Shown here in pieces: positions 57,711 to 64,000 of a stretch of 64,000 nucleotides of DNA. Within the stretch, counting starts at the first letter, position 1; each line of letters starts with the position of its first letter. A program made the position numbers and the translations under genes. The stretch is from Synechococcus sp. CCY 0621 (lineage in GTDB: Bacteria > Cyanobacteriota > Cyanobacteriia > PCC-6307 > Cyanobiaceae), in assembly GCF_019038465.1 (NCBI RefSeq), contig NZ_JAFKRH010000011.1:1-64000 (forward strand), written 5' to 3'. Below the pieces are notes generated by a model. The model was not told the origin of the DNA. It saw only the letters and a list, made by a program, of their open reading frames with translations, and searched no databases.

Positions 57711-57894
57711 CTCATCTCTCTCCTGAATGTCGTCGTCTCAACGGTTCATTGGCGCACCATACCATTGGTCCGCTGCTGCGAAGGCCTTTGTCTTGGAGCG
57801 AGTCCGTGAGATTCTGGGAACGAACCCATGGTCGTTGCAGGGGGAGCTTCAGCCAGGCAGATCGCGGTCACCTGTCCAGTCGGTCCAACGCGGC
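57711..57894. other. intergenic stretch without a recognised gene
   Basis: This 184-nt stretch lies between the SRPBCC start and the lipoprotein end. A plus-strand open frame (57727-58104) crosses it but mostly mirrors the lipoprotein gene, so I see no gene here. Confidence 0.4.
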
Positions 57895-58359
57895 CTACCC
57901 GTAGGAGTAGGAGACTTGGACGCATGCCTGGGCCGTCGACTTATTGATGGTGAGCAGGAGATACTCGAAAGCCGTGCCACTGGCAAGCCGCAGCGAGGTG
58001 GGGCGATTTCCTCGGCCGTATGTGACGATGGGCCTGGATCTGTCTGCCACGCAGCTGGGGCCAGCATGGGCGATGAGCCGTGCCTGGGGAGAGGAGGATT
58101 CTGAAGATGCCTGGATGCCCTCGAGCGCCAGAGCCCGAATGACAGATGCGGCCTCTGGCGAAGACAGGCGAAGGGAGCAAGCGGCATTTCGTGTGCTGCC
58201 GACCATGCGGCAGTTCAGATGCTGCGGTTCGACGGCAGCCGTCTTCAGGAGTTCGCGAACATCGGCTTCGAGTCCCGAGCGATTGGTGATCGTCCAAAGA
58301 GATTCGCAGCCATTGAGAAGCAGGACTGCCAGACCACAGCAGAGACGACGTGCGGTCAT
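57895..58359 (-). CDS. putative lipoprotein, unknown function
   Basis: This 154-aa product begins MTARRLCCGLAVLLLNGCES: a basic start, a hydrophobic core and a lipobox-like LLNGC, so it is probably lipid-anchored outside the cytoplasm. Several further Cys follow (about 51, 62, 105 and 146) and could form disulfides. It has no recognisable domain. The ATG at 58359 is chosen because it opens the signal peptide. Confidence 0.6.
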   Translation of the reverse strand: MTARRLCCGLAVLLLNGCESLWTITNRSGLEADVRELLKTAAVEPQHLNCRMVGSTRNAACSLRLSSPEAASVIRALALEGIQASSESSSPQARLIAHAGPSCVADRSRPIVTYGRGNRPTSLRLASGTAFEYLLLTINKSTAQACVQVSYSYG

Positions 58360-58539
58360 GGTGTCAGCTCCCAGGCGCCGCCTGTCTGAGGTATCCGACG
58401 TTGGCATGAACCCATGGGCTGGATCAGGTCGTTGGATGTCTGAATGTCAGTGTCGGATGAAACAGTCATCCCTCCGCGCTTGCCAGGCCGGGCTGTTGCG
58501 CCGATCAGAGCGAACCAGGCCGCCATCTCCTTTGCTGCC

Positions 58540-58821
58540 CTAGAGGGAGTTGCTGATTCGTATGGCGGCGAAGAGGACAGGTGGAAGGCCCAGGAAGACT
58601 GTCGAAAACCAGAGTCCCATGACGGAACCACGTCTGGCACTGAGTACCAACGCGCCACCACCAACGCCAATGTGCGCCAAGGTGAACAGGAGAAAGAAAA
58701 ACGCATAGGCAACCTCGCCATCTCGAGTGCTTGCTGTTAGAGCCCAGTAGAGAAAGAAGAGGAGCGCAACTGCATCGATAGAGAGGAAGAATAGGCCGAT
58801 CGCTTTCAGTATTTTCTTCAT
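58540..58821 (-). CDS. small three-span membrane protein, unknown
   Basis: This 93-aa product (MKKILKAIGLFFLSIDAVAL) has three hydrophobic segments (about 5-27, 38-60 and 66-88) and few charges. A strong purine-rich ribosome-binding site (GGAGAGGAA) precedes the ATG at 58821, which supports this start over a much longer open frame. No family was recognised. Confidence 0.65.
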   Translation of the reverse strand: MKKILKAIGLFFLSIDAVALLFFLYWALTASTRDGEVAYAFFFLLFTLAHIGVGGGALVLSARRGSVMGLWFSTVFLGLPPVLFAAIRISNSL

Positions 58822-59048
58822 TTCCTCTCCTCCATCATTCGCGGGATGGATTCTGACATGGGCGTCTGTTGTGCCTGCATGGGCCTCTCCATCCGTCGGC
58901 AGGGTTGTGCACGCCCCTGGGGCGCGGCGGCACCAGGCCTGCCGCTCGAACACCACCGGCCACGACCAGGCACGGGACGGCATGGTCCCAGAGTTTCCGC
59001 TCAGGCCCATTCCGTTCCCAGTCGCCGCGACTCCCGTCGCCTTCATCC

Positions 59049-59777
59049 ATGGCCGCCGACGCCAGCCTTGCGATCCAGCCCCTGTTCCCGATGGCCCTGG
59101 GCCGGGTGCAGCTGGCGCCCGACCCTCTTGACACAGCCCTGCTGCTGCAGCGGGCCCTGGAGCTGCGGGAGCAGAACCCCAGCGAGGAGGGCGTGGCCTG
59201 GACCGGGGATGTGCGTGGTGCCGGCGAGCTGCACCGCGACCCCCTGTTCGCCCCCCTGATCGGCCGCCTGGCAGGCCATGCCTCGCAATACCTGGAGGCG
59301 TTGGGATTTGATCGCCGGCGCGTGGCGTTGCATGCGCAGCGCAGCTGGCCGGTGCTCAGCGACGCCGGTGAACAGGTGGGGCGCCATCACCACCCCAATG
59401 CCCACCTCAGCGCCATCTACTACCTCAATGGCGATGGCCGTGGCCGCAGCGGTTGCCTGCGTCTGTTCGCCCCCCGGCAGGTGAATGAGCTGGTGCCGGG
59501 CCTGGCGCTGGGCCAGGACGGCCCGATCGATGCCACGGCGGCCCTCAACCAGCCCTGGCATGACGTGGCGCCCCGGGCCGGCCTGCTGCTGCTGTTCCCC
59601 TCCTCGGTTGACCATGCGGTGCTGCCCAACGACGACCCCGACGACACCCGCTTCTCGCTCAGCATTGACTTCGTTCTCACGGCTCCGGAGGCGGCGCCCC
59701 ATCCGGGGGAATACCTCGCCCCCCATCCCGGCCGCTGGCTGGTGATCGGGGAGGATGGCAACGCGTCGGGAGCCTGA
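59049..59777 (+). CDS. 2OG-Fe(II) oxygenase family protein
   Basis: This 242-aa protein resembles the putative 2-oxoglutarate/Fe(II) oxygenase family (TIGR02466-like). Candidate iron ligands lie in GRHHHPNAHLSAIYYL (about 113-128) and VDHAVLPN (about 192-199), with an Arg after it (TRFSLSIDF) that could bind 2-oxoglutarate. The substrate is unknown. The ATG at 59049 is chosen because upstream codons look non-coding. It leads a run of four same-strand genes. Confidence 0.78.
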   Translation: MAADASLAIQPLFPMALGRVQLAPDPLDTALLLQRALELREQNPSEEGVAWTGDVRGAGELHRDPLFAPLIGRLAGHASQYLEALGFDRRRVALHAQRSWPVLSDAGEQVGRHHHPNAHLSAIYYLNGDGRGRSGCLRLFAPRQVNELVPGLALGQDGPIDATAALNQPWHDVAPRAGLLLLFPSSVDHAVLPNDDPDDTRFSLSIDFVLTAPEAAPHPGEYLAPHPGRWLVIGEDGNASGA

Positions 59778-59819
59778 GCCGCCCCTGCCACCGCCGCCCC
59801 TCCCGGACCCCCATCCCCC

Positions 59820-60173
59820 GTGCCCGAGACCACACCAGCGACCAGCCCAGAGCCCACCGTCTTTCAGGTCAGCGCCAGCCTGGATGGCGTTGCCCACAGT
59901 TTTTCCTGCCGCAGCGACCAGACGGTGCTGAGTGCCGCCGAGGCCGCCGGGGTGCCCCTGCCCAGCTCCTGCTGCTCGGGGGTGTGCACCACCTGCGCCG
60001 CCCTGCTGCGCAGCGGCACGGTGCACCAGCCCGATGCCATGGGCGTGAAGGCCGAACTTCAGGCCAAGGGCTACGCCTTGCTCTGCGTCTCCTATCCACG
60101 TTCTGACCTCGATCTCCTGGCCGGCCAGGAGGACGCCCTCTACGAGGCCCAGTTCGGTCAGTTCCAGAAGTGA
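59820..60173 (+). CDS. 2Fe-2S plant-type ferredoxin
   Basis: This 117-aa electron carrier has the 2Fe-2S ligands in SSCCSGVCTTCAALL (CxxxxCxxC pattern) and a distal Cys in ALLCVSYPRSD. A GTG start at 59820 is used. An N-terminal Pro/Thr extension precedes the fold. Its stop overlaps the next start (GTGA). It lies 42 nt after the oxygenase gene and could supply its electrons. Confidence 0.9.
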   Translation: MPETTPATSPEPTVFQVSASLDGVAHSFSCRSDQTVLSAAEAAGVPLPSSCCSGVCTTCAALLRSGTVHQPDAMGVKAELQAKGYALLCVSYPRSDLDLLAGQEDALYEAQFGQFQK

Positions 60174-60379
60174 GTTCCCTGGTGCCTCTGGAGCTGTGGC
60201 TGCAGGCCGCCCCCGGCCCCCGGCTGCCCCAGCTGCGCCAGGCGCTGGCCCGGGAAGCCCACCGCCTGGCCGGTGCGGGCGCTGAGCCGCTGCGCTGGGC
60301 GATCACGGCCGTGGATCCCCAGCGCGGCCTGCGGCTGGAGGGGATCGTCGTGGGCCCGGCGCCGACCCCCGGCCGTTGA
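60170..60379 (+). CDS. 69-aa protein, unknown
   Basis: This small protein (VPLELWLQAAPGPRLPQLRQ, then RWAITAVDPQRGLRLEGIVV) looks like a compact alpha/beta domain. It starts with GTG inside the ferredoxin stop and ends with a TGA overlapping the TTG of the DUF3326 gene. Coupling on both sides makes it very likely real. No family was recognised. Confidence 0.68.
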   Translation: MSSLVPLELWLQAAPGPRLPQLRQALAREAHRLAGAGAEPLRWAITAVDPQRGLRLEGIVVGPAPTPGR

Positions 60380-61482
60380 GCGCGTCAGCCCCGCCCCTGC
60401 CCACCCTGCTGGTGATCCCCACCGGGGTGGGCTGCGCCGTGGGGGGCTTCGCCGGCGATGGCCTGCCGGCGGCCCGACTGCTGGCGGCGGCCAGCGGCTG
60501 CCTGATCACCCACCCCAACGTGATGAATGCCGCCGCCCTCTACTGGAGCGACCGGCGCCTGCATTACGTGGAGGGCTGGAGCCTGGATCGCTTCGCCGCC
60601 GGCGAGCTGGCCCTGGCGCCGGTGCCCAGCCAGCGGGTGGGGGTGCTGTTGGATGCTGGTATCGAAGCGGAGCTGCTGCTGCGCCACCGCCAGGTGATTG
60701 AGGCCTGCCGCGCCAGCCTGGGGCTGACGATCGGCCCGGTGATCGGCAGCGACGTGCCCTTGGAGGTGAGCCTGTCGATCGGGCCCAGCGGCAGCAGCTG
60801 GGGCACCCTGGGCCGGGCAGATGCGCTGCTGCGGGCCGGTGAAGCACTGCTGGCCGCCGGGGCCACGGCCATCGCCGTGGTGGCCCGCTTTCCCGAGGAG
60901 CCCGGCAGCGACGCCCTGGCGGCCTACCGCCACGGCATGGGGGTGGACGCCCTGGCCGGGGCGGAGGCGGTGATCAGCCACCTGCTGGTGCGCCATCTGG
61001 GGGTGCCCTGTGCCCATGCCCCCGCCCTGGCGCCCCTGCCGCCCGATCCCGGGCTGGATGCGCGGGCGGCGGCGGAGGAGCTGGGCCACACCTTCCTGCC
61101 CTGTGTGCTGGTGGGCCTGAGCCGGGCCCCCTCCCTGCGGCCCGAGCCGGCCAGCGGCAACGGGTTGCTGCATGGCGCCGATCTGGGGGCGGTGGTGGCC
61201 CCGGCCGGAGCCCTGGGGGGTGAGGCGGTGCTGGCCTGCGCCGAGCGGGGCGTGCCCGTGATCGCCGTGGAAGGCAATCCGTGCCTGTTGCAGGTCAGCG
61301 GCGAGGCCCTGGGGCTGCCGGTGATCCCGGCCGCCACCTATGCCGAGGCGGCCGGGATCGTGCTGGCCCTGCGCGAGGGCCTGGATCCGGTGGCCCTGCG
61401 GCGCCCCCTGCCCCTGGCTCAGGGCTCGCCGAGGAAATCTCGCTTGCCCAGCTCCACGCCGTTGTGGCGCAGGATGTCGTAG
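60376..61482 (+). CDS. DUF3326 family protein
   Basis: This 368-aa protein (LLVIPTGVGCAVGGFAGDGL, THPNVMNAA, VEGNPCLLQVSGEALGLPVI) matches the cyanobacterial DUF3326 family, function unknown. The repeated small-residue loops hint at a nucleotide- or substrate-binding alpha/beta fold. It starts with TTG overlapping the preceding stop. The last 64 nt overlap the convergent DUF1993 gene. Confidence 0.8.
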   Translation: MSASAPPLPTLLVIPTGVGCAVGGFAGDGLPAARLLAAASGCLITHPNVMNAAALYWSDRRLHYVEGWSLDRFAAGELALAPVPSQRVGVLLDAGIEAELLLRHRQVIEACRASLGLTIGPVIGSDVPLEVSLSIGPSGSSWGTLGRADALLRAGEALLAAGATAIAVVARFPEEPGSDALAAYRHGMGVDALAGAEAVISHLLVRHLGVPCAHAPALAPLPPDPGLDARAAAEELGHTFLPCVLVGLSRAPSLRPEPASGNGLLHGADLGAVVAPAGALGGEAVLACAERGVPVIAVEGNPCLLQVSGEALGLPVIPAATYAEAAGIVLALREGLDPVALRRPLPLAQGSPRKSRLPSSTPLWRRMS

Positions 61483-61925
61483 GCGGTGGTGACGTGGAAA
61501 TAGACGTTGGGCAGAACGAAGAACAGCAGGAAACTCTGGCCGCTGAAGTGGAGCGTCTCGCTGCGGATCGTCAGCTCGATCGGCTTGGTTTCGCTGCCGT
61601 CGATCTGCTCAGGCAAGAAACCTTCCAGGCTGGCAAGTGTTGCTTTGATGCGTCCGATCAGTTCTTCAAAGCTGGCTTCGTTGTCGTCCATGGCCGTGCT
61701 TTCCACCCCGGCCAGCCGGGCCAGGCCGCGGCGGGCGATGTCGGTGGCGATCTGCACCTGGCGCACCAGGGGGAACATGTCGGGGTAGAGGCGCGCCTGC
61801 AACAGCACGGCTGGATCAATGCCTCTGGCTTCGGCGTGGGCTGCCGCCTTGGCCAGGATGCCGCTGAGGTTGTTCAGGCTGCGGGCCAGGGGCGGGACGG
61901 CCGCCCCGTGCATCGAGAGGGTCAT
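61419..61925 (-). CDS. DUF1993 family protein
   Basis: This 168-aa protein (SMHGAAVPPLARSLNNLSGI, RLYPDMFPLVRQVQIATDIA, LPNVYFHVTTAYDILRHNGV) matches DUF1993, a DinB-like helical-bundle family of unknown function. A conserved His in YFHVTTAY fits the DinB-type metal site. It converges on the DUF3326 gene with a 64-nt overlap. Confidence 0.85.
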   Translation of the reverse strand: MTLSMHGAAVPPLARSLNNLSGILAKAAAHAEARGIDPAVLLQARLYPDMFPLVRQVQIATDIARRGLARLAGVESTAMDDNEASFEELIGRIKATLASLEGFLPEQIDGSETKPIELTIRSETLHFSGQSFLLFFVLPNVYFHVTTAYDILRHNGVELGKRDFLGEP

Positions 61926-62049
61926 GGCTGGGGTGGTGGGCCGAGGTGCTGGCGAGCCGGACTGTAGGGCGATGGTCCGGCTGGATTCGGGGAGGCGTTG
62001 AGTACAAACACTCAGCCGGTTTCCACCCTAAGGCGGACCGATTATGAGT

Positions 62050-62055
62050 TAAGCT
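62050..62055 (+). promoter_or_regulatory. putative -10 box for the peroxiredoxin gene
   Basis: TAAGCT (TAN3T pattern) lies 55 nt before the ATG at 62111. A HIP1 octamer follows at 62060-62067. Confidence 0.25.
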
Positions 62056-62110
62056 CCATGCGATCGCTGCTCCGGGCGGCGCGTCGTCAAGTCGTTCTTC
62101 ACACATTCAC

Positions 62111-62683
62111 ATGGCTGCCATCGAAAAGGTCCCCAGCGTCGTCTTCAAGACCCGTGTGCGCGATGAGTCCGTGGAAGGCCCCAACCCCTTCCGCTGGCAG
62201 GACCTGACCACCGACGACATCTTCAAAGGCAAGAAGGTCGTGGTCTTCTCCCTCCCGGGTGCCTTCACCCCCACCTGCTCCTCCAACCACCTGCCCCGTT
62301 ACGAGGCCCTGTACGAGGAGTTCAAGGGACAGGGTGTTGACAGCATCGTCTGTGTGTCTGTCAACGACGCCTTCGTGATGTTCCAGTGGGGCAAGCAGGT
62401 GGGCGCCGACAAGGTGTTCCTGCTCCCCGACGGCAACGGTGAGTTCAGCCGCAAGATGGGCATGCTCGTTGAGAAGGGCAACCTGGGCTTCGGTGCGCGC
62501 TCCTGGCGCTACTCGATGCTCGTCAATGACGGCACGATCGAGAAGATGTTCGTGGAGCCCGGGCTCGAGGACAACTGCCCCACCGACCCGTTCGAGTGCT
62601 CCGACGCCGACACGATGCTGGCCTACCTGAAGGGCACCGCCCCCGCCGGCGTCTGTGCCCCCAGCCGCGAGTTCGTCGGCTGA
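62111..62683 (+). CDS. type II (Prx5-like) peroxiredoxin
   Basis: This 190-aa thiol peroxidase has the peroxidatic Cys56 in [20 protein letters not shown], the [16 protein letters not shown] segment and [16 protein letters not shown]. It reduces H2O2 and alkyl hydroperoxides using thioredoxin, glutaredoxin or glutathione. It is monocistronic, with its own leader and a clear terminator, as expected for a highly expressed stress enzyme. Confidence 0.93.
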   Translation: MAAIEKVPSVVFKTRVRDESVEGPNPFRWQDLTTDDIFKGKKVVVFSLPGAFTPTCSSNHLPRYEALYEEFKGQGVDSIVCVSVNDAFVMFQWGKQVGADKVFLLPDGNGEFSRKMGMLVEKGNLGFGARSWRYSMLVNDGTIEKMFVEPGLEDNCPTDPFECSDADTMLAYLKGTAPAGVCAPSREFVG

Positions 62684-62730
62684 AGCCGCCCCAGGGCTGG
62701 CCCGATCAGGCTCCAGCCCCTGCCCCCCAA

Positions 62731-62759
62731 CCCCGCTCCTCCACCGGCGCGGGGTTTTT
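62731..62759 (+). terminator. intrinsic terminator after the peroxiredoxin gene
   Basis: CCCCGC pairs with GCGGGG over a 12-nt loop and is followed by five T. It lies 47 nt after the stop. Confidence 0.8.
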
Positions 62760-62813
62760 CATGCGTCGAAACGATGCCCAACCGGCATCTGCCGGCCAGC
62801 ATGGGCCCAACGG

Positions 62814-64000
62814 ATGCTGGTGGCTGAGGCGGTGAAGCTGGAGACGGCAACCCCAACCTTCCGCTTCCGGCCCCAGGGTCCGGCTCGTTTCTTCGTGGCG
62901 GCGTTCCTGGCGTTCTGGCTCTGTGGCTGGCTGGCGGGAGAGATCTTCGCCCTGTGGTTCCTGTGGACGTTTCTGGGCACGTTCCTGACCACGGGTCAGG
63001 GGGCGCTGCCGGCGGCCCTGTTCCTGCTGGTCTGGGTGAGCCTCTGGAGTGTCGGTGGCGCCGCCGCCCTGCAGCATCTGCTGCGGGCGCTCTGGTCGGA
63101 GGATCGGCTGACCGTCACAGGCGACGGCCACCTGGAGCGGCAGGTGCAGCTGGGACCTTTCCGCCACCGGGTTGCCCTGCCCAAGGGCGCCATCCTGTGC
63201 TTTCAGGTGCGCGATGGCGGCTTCGGGGGGCCGCTGGTGGCCGAGCTTCCCGGCCGAAGCCTCGAGATCACCCGGCTCGGCAGCCTGATCCAGCGGCAGG
63301 AGGCCGCCAGTCAGCTCAACCGGCTTCTGGGTCTGCGTCCGGCGGCGCCAGGCGATCGGCCAGCAGCCCCGGCCATCCTGCCGGCGGGCTGGCAGGAGCT
63401 GACCCCCTCCTTCGGTCGTCCGCTGCTGGTGCCCGACCTGGCCCTGCGGCGGCGCCGTCGCCTGGTGATGGGCCTGGTCAACCTAGTGCTCTGGGGCCTG
63501 CTGGCTCTGCTGCTGCGTGGCGGCCAGGCCGGGCCAGGGTTCTGGGCGATGGGGATTCCGCTGGCGCTTGTCGCTCTGGCCTGCGGCTGGGCCCAGGTGT
63601 GGCTGGCCTTCGGGCGCCGCGAATGGCGGCTGGAGCCGAGGGTTCTGGTGCTGCAGCGCCGCTTCGGCCATCGTCTGCGGACCCTGGGCGAAGCCCGGGC
63701 CCTGGAGTTGGTCGAGCTGGTTGATTCCGATGGCGACCGCTCCTACCGGTTGCTTGCCACCCGGTCCCCGGGTGGCAAGCCCTTGCTGGTCGATCAGCAA
63801 AGCGGTGATCCGTCTTCCCTGCGCCTGCTGGGGGCCTGGCTGGCGGCGCGGTGCCATGTGCCGTTCGAGGATCGGGTGCCCAGCGAGGAGCAGCGGCGCC
63901 AGCAACGCGCCGCTGAGATGGAACGGCTGCGACTGCAGTTGGCCGCCTCCGGGCGCCTTGGCCGCTGGGCGGCCCAACAGCTCGATCGGGCCGAAGCGGC
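62814..64000 (+). CDS. membrane protein, unknown, cut by window edge
   Basis: At least 395 codons are open from ATG 62814 (MLVAEAVKLETATPTFRFRP) to the edge. Two N-terminal hydrophobic spans (about 25-80) are followed by a soluble PH-like beta region (DRLTVTGDGHLERQVQLGPF). A second pair of spans lies at about 222-262, with another beta-rich region and then an Arg/Gln-rich helical part. The duplicated span-plus-beta layout suggests an internal repeat. No family was named. Confidence 0.65.
   Translation, partial: MLVAEAVKLETATPTFRFRPQGPARFFVAAFLAFWLCGWLAGEIFALWFLWTFLGTFLTTGQGALPAALFLLVWVSLWSVGGAAALQHLLRALWSEDRLTVTGDGHLERQVQLGPFRHRVALPKGAILCFQVRDGGFGGPLVAELPGRSLEITRLGSLIQRQEAASQLNRLLGLRPAAPGDRPAAPAILPAGWQELTPSFGRPLLVPDLALRRRRRLVMGLVNLVLWGLLALLLRGGQAGPGFWAMGIPLALVALACGWAQVWLAFGRREWRLEPRVLVLQRRFGHRLRTLGEARALELVELVDSDGDRSYRLLATRSPGGKPLLVDQQSGDPSSLRLLGAWLAARCHVPFEDRVPSEEQRRQQRAAEMERLRLQLAASGRLGRWAAQQLDRAEA

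Noticed and set aside
57727-58104. 125-aa plus-strand frame beside the SRPBCC gene
   Set aside because: Most of it is antisense to the lipoprotein gene, there is no ribosome-binding site, and no motif was seen.
58356-58721. 121-aa minus-strand frame upstream of the lipoprotein gene
   Set aside because: It overlaps the better-supported 93-aa membrane protein in another frame and looks non-coding.

Overview
The window is GC-rich, gene-dense chromosomal DNA from a unicellular cyanobacterium, most likely of the Cyanobium/Synechococcus (alpha-cyanobacterial) group. The main evidence is a complete allophycocyanin core locus (apcE, apcA, apcB, apcC), a cyanobacterial-type ATP synthase operon with separate b and b' subunits, an RNA polymerase beta' subunit split into rpoC1 and rpoC2, a high-light-inducible (hli) gene, PII with Ser49, Ycf35-type DUF1257, and several HIP1 octamers (GCGATCGC at 6841, 7363, 23140, 25608 and 62060). 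No rRNA, tRNA, CRISPR array, insertion sequence or prophage was recognised. Genes at both ends are cut by the window: infB on the left and a membrane protein on the right.

Layout. 1-2885 (minus): rimP-nusA-ylxR-infB, with 4-nt overlaps between nusA/ylxR and ylxR/infB. 3026-7484: a small Cys-rich protein, a metallophosphoesterase, an HtrA protease, rpiA and hisD. 7588-20453 (plus): rpsT, tatD, rpoB, rpoC1, rpoC2, hli, rlmN and an alpha/beta hydrolase, the last four tightly packed. 20405-26750: an AmpG-like permease, a 41-codon membrane ORF, then HEAT-repeat protein, DUF2997, DUF1257/Ycf35, a 4Fe-4S ferredoxin and an aldo/keto reductase, followed by rsmG, a membrane J-domain protein and a DUF3143 protein. 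26772-31566 (minus): a biotin operon, bioF-bioK-like esterase-bioC-bioD-small membrane ORF-bioA, in which adjacent genes overlap. 31639-41323: a Ski2-like helicase, purB, tlyA, glnB (with an NtcA-type site upstream), queF, and ccs1-ccdA-ftsW. 41452-46127 (minus): the phycobilisome core genes. 46277-53402 (plus): a methyltransferase and then atp1, a, c, b', b, delta, alpha and gamma.

53353-58821 (minus) looks like accessory DNA. It holds a PPC/DUF296 protein, a decayed GAF/HD-GYP pseudogene, a zinc-independent alcohol dehydrogenase-like reductase coupled to a DUF4336 protein, an unrecognised membrane protein, an SRPBCC protein, a putative lipoprotein and a small membrane protein. Its distal half is visibly less GC-rich. 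59049-64000 returns to dense housekeeping-style DNA: 2OG-Fe(II) oxygenase, 2Fe-2S ferredoxin, a 69-aa protein and DUF3326, all on one strand, then a DUF1993 protein, a type II peroxiredoxin with a clear terminator, and a membrane protein running off the edge.

The best candidates for undescribed biology are (i) the HEAT/DUF2997/DUF1257/ferredoxin/aldo-keto reductase cluster, where the reductase appears to have lost the C-terminal Fe-S ligands usual in its relatives and is translationally coupled to a ferredoxin; (ii) the oxygenase/ferredoxin/69-aa/DUF3326 chain; and (iii) the 51-aa membrane protein nested between bioD and bioA. All calls come from reading the sequence. No database search or alignment was run.
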